Assembly: GCA_900754275.1 (NCBI GenBank) | Contig: CAAECF010000126.1 | Span: forward strand, 1-13,954 | Reading direction: 5' to 3' | Length of the DNA: 13,954 bases | DNA from: an uncultured Collinsella sp. | Lineage (GTDB): Bacteria; Actinomycetota; Coriobacteriia; Coriobacteriales; Coriobacteriaceae | Part shown: piece by piece, positions 8,738 through 13,954 of the stretch | How the letters are laid out: each line of letters opens with the position of its first letter | How positions within the stretch are numbered: the stretch's first letter is position 1 | Notes under the pieces: generated by a model | What the model was told of the DNA's origin: nothing | The model's database searches: none | The model's input: the letters and a program-made list of their open reading frames with translations, nothing else | Program-made: the position numbers and the translations under genes

Positions 8738-8804
8738 AGTTGCGGTGAAATACGGACTGTTGAGCCGCCCTAGGCCCTTAAACAGTCCGTATTTCACCGC
8801 AACT
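8738..8804 (+). repeat. Perfect 24-bp inverted repeat between copZ and csoR
   Basis: Arms 8738-8761 (AGTTGCGGTGAAATACGG plus 6 more) and 8781-8804 are exact reverse complements over 24 bp, with a 19-base loop that contains CCCTAGG. No T-tract follows; instead a run of eight G begins at 8809. It is too long and perfect for a normal terminator and resembles a repeated extragenic palindrome. As RNA it would form a very stable hairpin 48 bases before csoR. Confidence 0.93.
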
Positions 8805-8851
8805 GACAGGGGGGGGACATCCGAAAGATCGACCAGAAACGAGGACCCGCC

Positions 8852-9124
8852 ATGATGGCAGACCATAAATCGGTGACCCGCATGCTCAAGACGGCACGCG
8901 GGCAAATCGACGGCATCCTGCGAATGGTCGAGGAGGACCGCTACTGCGTCGATATTTCCACGCAGCTCATGGCCACGCAGGCGCTCATCGCGCGCATTAA
9001 CGCCGATGTGCTCAAGGCGCATATAGAGGGCTGCGTGACTTCGGCAATTGAATCGGGCGACGAAAACCTCAAAGCCGCCAAGCTCGCCGAGATCGAACGC
9101 GTCGTCGACAAGCTCTCCAAGTAA
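8852..9124 (+). CDS. csoR: CsoR-type copper-sensing transcriptional repressor
   Basis: A 90-aa all-helical DNA-binding protein of the CsoR/RcnR/FrmR (DUF156) family. The Cu(I) ligands of true CsoR proteins are present with the right spacing: Cys32 (RYCVDI), His57 and Cys61 (KAHIEGCV). The N-terminal signature RMLKTARGQIDGILRMVEED is typical. It should bind the C-run/G-run operator in the copA promoter and let go when it binds Cu(I), so it would control its own level as the last gene of the locus. The start is ATG 8852, with GAGGA 6 bases before it; the second ATG at 8855 is equally possible. The length is typical for the family. The 140-base gap before it holds a perfect 24-bp hairpin, so csoR may be expressed at a level different from copZ. 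Confidence 0.95.
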   Translation: MMADHKSVTRMLKTARGQIDGILRMVEEDRYCVDISTQLMATQALIARINADVLKAHIEGCVTSAIESGDENLKAAKLAEIERVVDKLSK

Positions 9125-9147
9125 TTGGGGCATTGGAGACAGACTTC

Positions 9148-9214
9148 TTTGCACCATCTTGGTGCATCGGGGATAGGTACGTTTGCACCACCTTGGTGCA
9201 GATTAACCTGTCCC
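9148..9214. repeat. Tandem palindromes with an outer stem, after csoR
   Basis: TTTGCACCATCTTGGTGCA (9148-9166) recurs as TTTGCACCACCTTGGTGCA (9182-9200), 34 bases apart. Each forms a TGCACCA/TGGTGCA stem of 7 bp with a 3-base loop. The second one is enclosed by GGGGATAGGT (9169-9178) and ACCTGTCCCC (9206-9215), which pair fully if one G-U is allowed. It starts 23 bases after the csoR stop and could end or protect the csoR transcript. There is no U-tract. Confidence 0.75.
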
Positions 9215-9231
9215 CCTTGCTCTAAATCGGG

Positions 9232-9237
9232 TATAAA
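9232..9237 (+). promoter_or_regulatory. Candidate -10 box for the zinc-ribbon gene
   Basis: TATAAA lies 33 bases upstream of the ATG at 9271. No clear -35 sits 16-18 bases before it. It is a weak call based on position and sequence only. Confidence 0.3.
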
Positions 9238-9270
9238 GGCGTGCAGCATATCGAACGAAAGGCAATTTGC

Positions 9271-9744
9271 ATGAATGACTTTATGAAGGGCCGCAATGGC
9301 GCCGATGAGCTCACCATCGTTATGGGCTTTGCCGGCATCGTCATCGCGATGATCGGATCGATAGCCCGCATCCAGTGGCTCAGCTGGATCGCCATCGCCG
9401 TGATCGTGATTGGCGTGCTGCGCGGCCTGTCCAAAAACATCGATGCGCGTCGCAAGGAAAACGCTGCCTTTGTCGCCGCGGCCGCGAACGTCCCCGGCTT
9501 GGGCAAGTTCGTCGCCAGCTTGGGCGGCGGCGCTGCAGCAGCCAGCACCTCGCGCGCGGCTGGAACGAGCAAGGAAGACTTTGAGCGCGCCAAGCGCACG
9601 GCCAAGAAGATGTGGAAGGGTCGCAAGACCACGGCATACCTCAAGTGCCCCAACTGCGGCCAGATGCTCTCCGTCCCCAAGGGCAAGGGCAAGATCCGCG
9701 TCACCTGCCCCAAGTGCCACGCTAAGATGGAAACCCGCTCCTAG
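9271..9744 (+). CDS. Small membrane protein with C-terminal zinc ribbon
   Basis: A 157-aa protein not assigned to a named family. Two adjacent hydrophobic segments (about residues 14-32 and 35-51, LTIVMGFAGIVIAMIGSIA and WIAIAVIVIGVLRGL) form a helical hairpin in the membrane. A basic Ala/Gly-rich linker follows (60-120). The C-terminus has two CxxC knuckles, CPNC (126-129) and CPKC (146-149), 16 residues apart, which form a zinc ribbon like those in MJ0042 or DUF-type ribbon proteins. Both ends should face the cytoplasm. ATG 9271 is chosen because GAAAGG lies 8 bases before it; a GTG at 9241 in the same frame lacks a ribosome site. It sits after the copper locus but has its own candidate promoter and a terminator, so it is probably independent. 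The function is unknown. Confidence 0.88.
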   Translation: MNDFMKGRNGADELTIVMGFAGIVIAMIGSIARIQWLSWIAIAVIVIGVLRGLSKNIDARRKENAAFVAAAANVPGLGKFVASLGGGAAAASTSRAAGTSKEDFERAKRTAKKMWKGRKTTAYLKCPNCGQMLSVPKGKGKIRVTCPKCHAKMETRS

Positions 9745-9755
9745 CGCCCGCACGC

Positions 9756-9784
9756 GGGACAAATTAATCAGGTTTGTTTGTCCC
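9756..9784 (+). repeat. Hairpin directly after the zinc-ribbon gene
   Basis: GGGACAAA (9756-9763) and TTTGTCCC (9777-9784) form an 8-bp stem with a 13-base loop, 11 bases after the stop codon. AAATCTT follows, so any terminator activity would be weak. The GGGAC core recalls the other palindromes at the csoR end and the right edge. Confidence 0.6.
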
Positions 9785-9806
9785 AAATCTTAAGTATTTG
9801 TTCGAT

Positions 9807-9844
9807 AAAAAAGCCGAGGCCTCGTGTTGAGACCTCGGCTTTTT
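9807..9844. terminator. Bidirectional intrinsic terminator between convergent genes
   Basis: A6 then GCCGAGG (9813-9819), CTC, a GTGTT loop, GAG, CCTCGGC (9833-9839) and T5. The stem is 10 bp with one C-A mismatch. The A- and T-tracts on the two sides let it end the zinc-ribbon transcript from the left and the amidohydrolase transcript from the right. Confidence 0.93.
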
Positions 9845-9877
9845 ACATGCGGCAACGGAGCTACACCTTTGTCACAC

Positions 9878-11248
9878 CTATGCCACACCGTCGCGGGCGA
9901 GCTCCTCGGCCAGCGCCTCGGCCGGCATGGCCATAATCGCGTCGAGCTCGGCGTCCACCTCGGGAATACGCTTTACCTTGAGCTTGCGTACCAGATCACC
10001 GCGACACATCACATGTATTGGCTCACGCAGAGCGCACAGGTCATCGAGCGGATTCTTGCGCGTCACCAGGATATCGGCGGCCTTGCCGCACTCGATCGCA
10101 CCGGTCTCGCCGCCCAGCCCCAGGAGCTCGGCATTGACCTGCGTAGCCGTATGCAGCGCAAAGGCGTTGCTCACGCCGACATACTTGGCAAAATAGGCCA
10201 CCTCACGCCACATGTCGTACTGCGTCACGAACGGGCAGCTCGAATCTGTGCCAAGGCCCACCTTAACGCCAGCTTCCAGCGCCGCACGAGCACTCTCGAT
10301 AATGCCCGAGCACACGATGTCGCCGTTCTTCTTTTGCGTGTCAGTCGAATGGGTCTTCCCCGGATCGAGCAACACAAACGGCAGCGCCGGGCTGATCGTG
10401 CAGGTAACGCTGGGCGCACGTCCCTCGAGCTGCGTGCCCGCGGCGCCACGGTACAGCTCCAGGATCTCGGGCGTCATCGGGGCACCGTGCTCGATCGTGT
10501 CGACCCCGGCCTCAAGCGCGGCCTTCACGCCCTCGGTGCTCTCGACATGAGCCATAACCGGCAGACCCACCTCGTGCGCCGCCTTGCACGCCGCCGCGGC
10601 AACCTCCACCGGCATACGCAGCACGCCCGGCTCGCCCACCTCGGTCGCATCGAACACACCGCCCGTTACGAACAGCTTAATGACGTCGGCGCCGCGCGCA
10701 TACAGGTCTCGCACCTGCTCGGCTGCCTCGACGGGGCTGTTGGCCACCTGGGCGAACAAGCCCGCGCCATGGCCGCCCGGCACCGTGACGCCCGTTCCCG
10801 GCGCTACCAGGCGCGGACCCTGATACTTGCCGGCGTCGATAGCGTCGCGCACGGCAATGTCGGCAAACAGCGGGTCGCCCGCGCCGCGCACCGTGGTCAC
10901 GCCGCTTGCCAGCTGCTGCTGGGCACTGCCCTTGAGGATGCGGCGGACGATGGCACGGCCCACGGGATTATCGAGTTTCTTCATCAGCGCTCCCGCATCG
11001 CCGGCCGAGACAGGCTTGCCCGAACCGCACAGGTGCACGTGCATATTGATGAGACCGGGCATGAGATACGCACCACCCAGGTCGATAACCTCGGCACCTG
11101 CAGGCGCCTGCGCCACAGCACTCGGCCCCATCCAGGTGATGACGCCGCGCTCAACAGTCACGGCCATATCGGGTTGCGGCTCCATATGCTCCGAACCATC
11201 CAGAATGGTCGCATTGATAAACAACGTGGAACGATCGGCAGATGCCAT
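9878..11248 (-). CDS. Metal-dependent amidohydrolase (imidazolonepropionase/prolidase-like)
   Basis: A 456-aa cytoplasmic enzyme of the amidohydrolase superfamily, closest in look to the COG1228 group, which includes Xaa-Pro dipeptidases of the Sgx9260 type. Metal ligands can be read directly: HxH at His70/His72 (LINMHVHLCG), the probably carboxylated Lys191 (VIKLFVTGG), His234 (VMAHVES), His254 (TIEHGAP) and Asp335 (GLGTDSS). This is a binuclear-type site. GGHG (158-161) is also typical of the subgroup. The N- and C-terminal parts form the usual small beta-sandwich around the TIM barrel (FINATILDG; KAADILVTRKNPLDD). ATG 11248 has GGAGGAG 8 bases upstream; an in-frame extension of 43 residues upstream has no ribosome site. 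The substrate cannot be predicted from sequence: dipeptides ending in Pro, or cyclic amides, are candidates. It shares no obvious pathway with its neighbours. Confidence 0.92.
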   Translation of the reverse strand: MASADRSTLFINATILDGSEHMEPQPDMAVTVERGVITWMGPSAVAQAPAGAEVIDLGGAYLMPGLINMHVHLCGSGKPVSAGDAGALMKKLDNPVGRAIVRRILKGSAQQQLASGVTTVRGAGDPLFADIAVRDAIDAGKYQGPRLVAPGTGVTVPGGHGAGLFAQVANSPVEAAEQVRDLYARGADVIKLFVTGGVFDATEVGEPGVLRMPVEVAAAACKAAHEVGLPVMAHVESTEGVKAALEAGVDTIEHGAPMTPEILELYRGAAGTQLEGRAPSVTCTISPALPFVLLDPGKTHSTDTQKKNGDIVCSGIIESARAALEAGVKVGLGTDSSCPFVTQYDMWREVAYFAKYVGVSNAFALHTATQVNAELLGLGGETGAIECGKAADILVTRKNPLDDLCALREPIHVMCRGDLVRKLKVKRIPEVDAELDAIMAMPAEALAEELARDGVA

Positions 11249-11396
11249 ATCGAGCTCCTCCCTCACGATTAACTTGAACATTTGTCCATTATCACCTAGT
11301 CCCGCTGGATTGCTGCAGACGCATCGGTTAACGGAAGGAAGAGAGGATGTGGGGGACGGAATACGTTGCAGTCCCATCCCAGCGGCACTAGGGAAA
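11249..11396 (-). other. Leader of the amidohydrolase gene
   Basis: This stretch has no gene. GATAAT on the minus strand (complement of 11288-11293) is a possible -10 box 40 bases upstream of the ATG, with only a poor -35 (GCAGCA) at 17 bases. The Shine-Dalgarno site lies at about 11256-11262. The pair of 59-bp elements begins directly upstream. Confidence 0.35.
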
Positions 11397-11455
11397 TCTC
11401 TCGATCTATAACAGGTACAGGGTTATTGGGCCCCCTGATGTTACAGATCGAGACA
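11397..11455. repeat. 59-bp palindromic element, copy 7
   Basis: Left arm TCTCTCGATCTATAACA and right arm TGTTACAGATCGAGACA. The centre is diverged (GGTACAGGGTTATT to CCCTGA). It starts 81 bases before copy 8, upstream of the amidohydrolase and downstream of the nuclease-like gene. Confidence 0.88.
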
Positions 11456-11477
11456 TTCGGTCGACGTTTCACCGGCT

Positions 11478-11536
11478 TGTCTCGATCTGTAACAATTACG
11501 AGCTCAAACAACCTCTAAACGTTACAGATCGAGACA
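11478..11536. repeat. 59-bp palindromic element, copy 8
   Basis: Left arm TGTCTCGATCTGTAACA and right arm CGTTACAGATCGAGACA, complementary at all but the innermost pair. The centre is ATTACGAGCTCAAA to CTCTAAA. It ends 7 bases before the stop codon of the nuclease-like gene, so it would be the first thing transcribed after that gene. Confidence 0.92.
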
Positions 11537-11543
11537 AAACCTC

Positions 11544-12620
11544 TCAGCGCCCATACCACTGGCATCTCCACTCCTCAGCCAATTCAACCTGCCGAGGAAT
11601 ACCCGCCAGCCTCATTTTCTCGACTAGCTTCCCCGGGCCTTTGAGTTCGTTAAACGTAAACCGAAGCACCTTATGCCCGAGCATTGTCAGATGAGATTCC
11701 CGCTGACGCTCTGCCACGAATGGGTCAACCGACTCCCGACCCTCGCCGCTCTGCAAGGTGTACTTCCCCTTTCCGTCGAGCTCGCCGATGACACACGTCC
11801 CGTCCTCGAGCCGCCAAAAATAGTCGACGCGAAACACCTGGCTCGGATCGAGCGGGTCGCGAAACTCCACCTGCAGCTCCGGAACCGGAAAGCCGTACGC
11901 AATAAAGAATGCTCGGAACCGAGACTCGCCGCCGTTTTCAGACAGCCCGTCCGCATACGACGCAATCACCTGTGCCCTGCGATACCCTCGCCTGCCCTCG
12001 CAATCGGCGCGGAGGCGCTCGCACAAATCCCCACGTGATACGCCTTTCGCCCGCAGTGCAGAATCGGCAATCGCCAACCCGTAGGAGAACGGCGCACGCA
12101 GTAGACAATCCTCCACCGTGCGCCAAAACGACGTCACCTGCACGCCGTCGACTTGTTCAAGTGCGCCCGCCGCCTGCGGACGCAACAGCCGACATCCTGC
12201 ACTCAGTGGCACCGAGCAACCTGTCTTAACAAGGTATCGTGGCCCAAGCAGATCATTCGGCACCTCCAGACCCCACAAAAGCGCCGCGTCATAGCCCCAA
12301 AACGCCCAATCGGGATGAAACTCCGCAAGCCCTTTGATGGCCCGCAGCGCTCGCTCCGTCGGCGTCAGCGCATCCCAATCATGTTGAAAACAGAACAAAT
12401 ACGGCTCGGGCTCCGCAATATCATCGGTTCCCACATGACGCCGTAGCCACATGAGCTCGGCATTGTCGTGTGTCACAAGCAGCACGCCTTGTTCAGCCGC
12501 CTCCGTGAGCCTGGCAAGCATCCTATTCCGCGCCAACGTGTTACGAGTCGTATGTTTGTGTTTGAGAACGGTATTAGGCACTTCCATCACCACCACATCG
12601 GACAAATGGACCATCGTCAC
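11544..12620 (-). CDS. Nuclease-like protein with AbiEi-like N-terminal part and DUF559-like PD-(D/E)XK domain
   Basis: A 358-aa protein of an architecture common in Actinobacteria. The middle part (about residues 85-205: ALTPTERALRAIKGL, ALLWGLEVPN, GVQVTSFWRTVEDCLL, ADSALRAKGV) resembles the AbiEi-type antitoxin/regulator proteins. The C-terminal part (about 230-340) looks like a DUF559/Vsr-type endonuclease fold: GGESRFRAFF, PVPELQ, D266 in VDYFW, then E280-x-D282-G-K in GELDGKGK, and a closing LGHKVLRFTF. These residues fit a PD-(D/E)XK catalytic set. Whether it cuts DNA is not shown. GGAGG lies 5 bases before GTG 12620 and 11 before ATG 12614; either could be the start. The frame is open further upstream but runs into a 59-bp element. 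A 59-bp element pair also lies after the gene. The role could be defence or regulation; no partner toxin is visible beside it. Confidence 0.8.
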   Translation of the reverse strand: MTMVHLSDVVVMEVPNTVLKHKHTTRNTLARNRMLARLTEAAEQGVLLVTHDNAELMWLRRHVGTDDIAEPEPYLFCFQHDWDALTPTERALRAIKGLAEFHPDWAFWGYDAALLWGLEVPNDLLGPRYLVKTGCSVPLSAGCRLLRPQAAGALEQVDGVQVTSFWRTVEDCLLRAPFSYGLAIADSALRAKGVSRGDLCERLRADCEGRRGYRRAQVIASYADGLSENGGESRFRAFFIAYGFPVPELQVEFRDPLDPSQVFRVDYFWRLEDGTCVIGELDGKGKYTLQSGEGRESVDPFVAERQRESHLTMLGHKVLRFTFNELKGPGKLVEKMRLAGIPRQVELAEEWRCQWYGR

Positions 12621-12639
12621 CGTTGCCTCCGCCGACAAA

Positions 12640-12698
12640 CGTCTCGACCTGTAACAGTTACGGGCACAAGCGGCCGCCAAACGTTACAGATCGAGACA
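12640..12698. repeat. 59-bp palindromic element, copy 9
   Basis: Left arm CGTCTCGACCTGTAACA and right arm CGTTACAGATCGAGACA, with centre GTTACGGGCACAAG to CGCCAAA. It begins only 20 bases upstream of the nuclease-like gene start, next to its ribosome site. Confidence 0.9.
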
Positions 12699-12720
12699 TT
12701 CGTGCAGCATTGCACCTCTT

Positions 12721-12779
12721 TGTCTCGACCTGTAACAGGAAAACCGATTTTTGGCCTGTAGATGTTACAGATTGAGACA
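12721..12779. repeat. 59-bp palindromic element, copy 10
   Basis: Left arm TGTCTCGACCTGTAACA and right arm TGTTACAGATTGAGACA, with a diverged centre ending TGTAGA. It starts 81 bases after copy 9. Copies 9 and 10 share the unusual GACC in the left arm, which suggests local duplication or joint homogenisation. Confidence 0.9.
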
Positions 12780-12818
12780 AAAAGGCAAAAGGCAGGGCAG
12801 GCGACAACTACCCATCCC

Positions 12819-13526
12819 CTACTCCCACTCCTGTTCGTAGATGTTGAGGGACTTTACGTACCGCCCCTGGGCGCCCATGATGTCGCGGACCAGACGCAAG
12901 AAGAAGCTGATGCACGAGGTGTCAAAGCCGTCCTGCAGATCCTCGGGATGCACCGCACCCGGTCCGTCGACCGCCGTGTCGTTCAGGCGCGCGATGTCAT
13001 ACAGGTAGAGCTGTCCCGCCGTAAGCCAGACATCGTCGACGCAGGCGAGGCGCACCGCAATCGCGCCGTCGTTCCAATGCTCCTTCTGCACGATATGCGG
13101 GTCGTAGACATCAAAGCGATGATCGGTGCGCGTGTCCTTCAGCACGACCATGCCGGACGCAGGATTCTTGTCCAAAATGCCAAAGCGCGAGAAATACTGC
13201 GTGTCGCGTACCCGCTCGAGCCGCTTGAGCGAGGCAGGCGAAAGCGATGCCGGCGGCTCGTCAACATATAGCTCGAGCAGCGTTTTGCCATGGCGATAGG
13301 GGCGCTCGAAGAGCAGCCAATCGGTAAACGCCATGTTGTAGGCCATGATTTCGTTTTGAGAAGGTTCCTCGCAATAGCTGAGCCACGGGTCGACGATAAT
13401 CTCGAACTGTTCGCGTGCCGGCTCCAGGAATTGAAACTTCCGCAGCATCCAAAAGTGAGCCATGTCGGCAATATCGTTGCCGACGGCTTCAGCCAGCTCT
13501 GCTCGGTCAAAAGCGTGGTCAGTCAT
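12819..13526 (-). CDS. Uncharacterised 235-aa protein
   Basis: A soluble protein of 235 residues with no signal peptide or membrane helix. I do not recognise its family. It is rich in aromatic and acidic residues (HFWMLRKFQFLEP, DPWLSYCEEP, YNMAFTDWLLFERPYR, VKSLNIYEQEWE) and has an ordered mixed alpha/beta look. No CxxC, Walker or helix-turn-helix motif is evident. ATG 13526 has GAGGAGG 5 bases upstream, an excellent ribosome site, and codon use matches its neighbours, so the gene is real. The nuclease-like gene follows 198 bases downstream on the same strand with two 59-bp elements in between and no clear terminator, so read-through is possible. The leader contains a CCTCCTC stretch able to mask the ribosome site. 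Confidence 0.85.
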   Translation of the reverse strand: MTDHAFDRAELAEAVGNDIADMAHFWMLRKFQFLEPAREQFEIIVDPWLSYCEEPSQNEIMAYNMAFTDWLLFERPYRHGKTLLELYVDEPPASLSPASLKRLERVRDTQYFSRFGILDKNPASGMVVLKDTRTDHRFDVYDPHIVQKEHWNDGAIAVRLACVDDVWLTAGQLYLYDIARLNDTAVDGPGAVHPEDLQDGFDTSCISFFLRLVRDIMGAQGRYVKSLNIYEQEWE

Positions 13527-13531
13527 GGCAT

Positions 13532-13573
13532 CCTCCTCAAACTGATGGACCTCAATTTGAGCTTACGAGGAGG
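13532..13573 (-). promoter_or_regulatory. Possible ribosome-site-masking leader hairpin
   Basis: In the minus-strand mRNA, CCTCCTC (complement of 13567-13573) can pair over 7 bp with the ribosome site GAGGAGG (complement of 13532-13538). A further CTCAAA/TTTGAG stem (13556-13561 with 13536-13541) competes or extends it. This could control translation of the 235-aa protein. It is inferred from sequence alone. Confidence 0.4.
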
Positions 13574-13847
13574 GTGGACAGCCACGACCAGCGCGGGCAA
13601 AATAGGCCTCCGACTGCAAACCAGATGCTGACCAAACACTTGACGAAAAGCTTGACCGAAAATGCGCACCGCAACAAAACCGCAGGCAAACATAGACGGC
13701 CAACCCGCCCTTTTGAGCCAGATGCCTGCAGCCACCACAGAAACAACAGGTGACCACAGCCCAAGAAGTCGACAAATGAACATCCTTACGTCGACAAACG
13801 CGCAAACTGCTCGCAAATCCGCAAGGAGTGTCCCCGAATGCCGGCAC

Positions 13848-13891
13848 AAAAGGAACGTCCCTAACTGTCGGCACTTAGGGACGTTCCTTTT
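13848..13891. terminator. Perfect 17-bp inverted repeat, terminator-like in both directions
   Basis: AAAAGGAACGTCCCTAA (13848-13864) and TTAGGGACGTTCCTTTT (13875-13891) are exact complements with a 10-base loop. T4 follows the stem on both strands. It could end transcripts from either side, or be one more family of extragenic palindrome; the GGCAC next to each arm is partly repeated. Confidence 0.75.
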
Positions 13892-13926
13892 AATATGAGC
13901 AGGACATTGTCAAGAGGCAAAATCGG

Positions 13927-13954
13927 GCCTGGCCCCAACGATATGGGGTCAGGC
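13927..13954. repeat. 11-bp inverted repeat at the right edge
   Basis: GCCTGGCCCCA (13927-13937) and TGGGGTCAGGC (13944-13954) pair over 11 bp with one G-T wobble and a 6-base loop. The window ends exactly at the arm, so the element may continue beyond it. Confidence 0.65.

Larger units (their letters stand above)
13527..13954. other. Gene-poor right flank with palindromes
   Basis: No believable gene lies here. Short minus-strand ORFs, including one from 13849 down to 13523, lack ribosome sites and overlap the start of the real gene. The part from about 13590 to 13830 is A-rich with many CAAA/GCAAAC motifs, unlike the coding DNA nearby, and could be a decayed gene. Two palindromes follow at the end. 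Confidence 0.5.

Noticed and set aside
9824..11272. 482-aa plus-strand open frame
   Set aside because: It is antisense to the amidohydrolase and overlaps the terminator; there are no domain signatures.
12621..12680. N-terminal extension of the nuclease-like protein to ATG 12680
   Set aside because: The extension would be encoded by the palindromic element; a good GGAGG ribosome site lies just before GTG 12620 and ATG 12614.
13523..13849. 108-aa minus-strand ORF with a hydrophobic stretch
   Set aside because: It overlaps the start of the 235-aa gene, has no ribosome site, and covers A-rich noncoding-looking sequence.

Overview
The window looks like chromosomal DNA of a high-GC, gut-type actinobacterium of the Coriobacteriia, most likely Collinsella or a close relative. 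The basis is strong GC bias at third codon positions, GTG starts, Shine-Dalgarno sites of the GGAGG type, and intergenic DNA packed with palindromic elements. The genus is an inference from overall style; no rRNA or marker gene is present to prove it.

Layout, left to right. A DEAD-box RNA helicase on the minus strand runs off the left edge (1-1709). A long divergent intergenic region follows, holding two copies of a 59-bp palindromic element. Next come a C-terminal FHA-domain protein (2290-3252, +) and a membrane-anchored eukaryotic-type Ser/Thr kinase with a DUF6273-like outer domain (3424-5508, +), separated by a terminator-like hairpin and a 24-bp inverted repeat. A four-copy array of the 59-bp element precedes a copper-resistance locus: CopA P-type ATPase (6000-8342), CopZ-like chaperone (8490-8711) and CsoR repressor (8852-9124), with a convincing CsoR operator in the copA promoter. 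The two gaps inside this locus each hold a long hairpin. A small two-TM zinc-ribbon protein (9271-9744, +) then converges on an imidazolonepropionase/prolidase-like amidohydrolase (9878-11248, -), with a bidirectional terminator between them. Two more minus-strand genes follow: a protein with AbiEi-like and DUF559-like (PD-(D/E)XK) regions (11544-12620) and an unrecognised 235-aa protein (12819-13526). Pairs of the 59-bp element lie upstream of both the amidohydrolase and the nuclease-like gene. The right edge is gene-poor and ends in two more palindromes.

The most striking non-gene signal is the family of ten 59-bp elements. Each has 17-bp inverted arms around a 25-bp centre. They occur as 2, 4, 2 and 2 copies, always in the same orientation, and within every cluster the start-to-start period is 80 or 81 bp. 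The spacers (21-22 bp) differ in sequence while their length is held. This looks like a REPIN-like or regulator-binding array rather than CRISPR.

The genes form two functional groups. copA, copZ and csoR make a self-regulated copper efflux module. The FHA protein and the receptor-like kinase are plausible partners in phosphothreonine signalling, although the FHA protein lacks the usual phosphate-contacting Arg of the first FHA motif.
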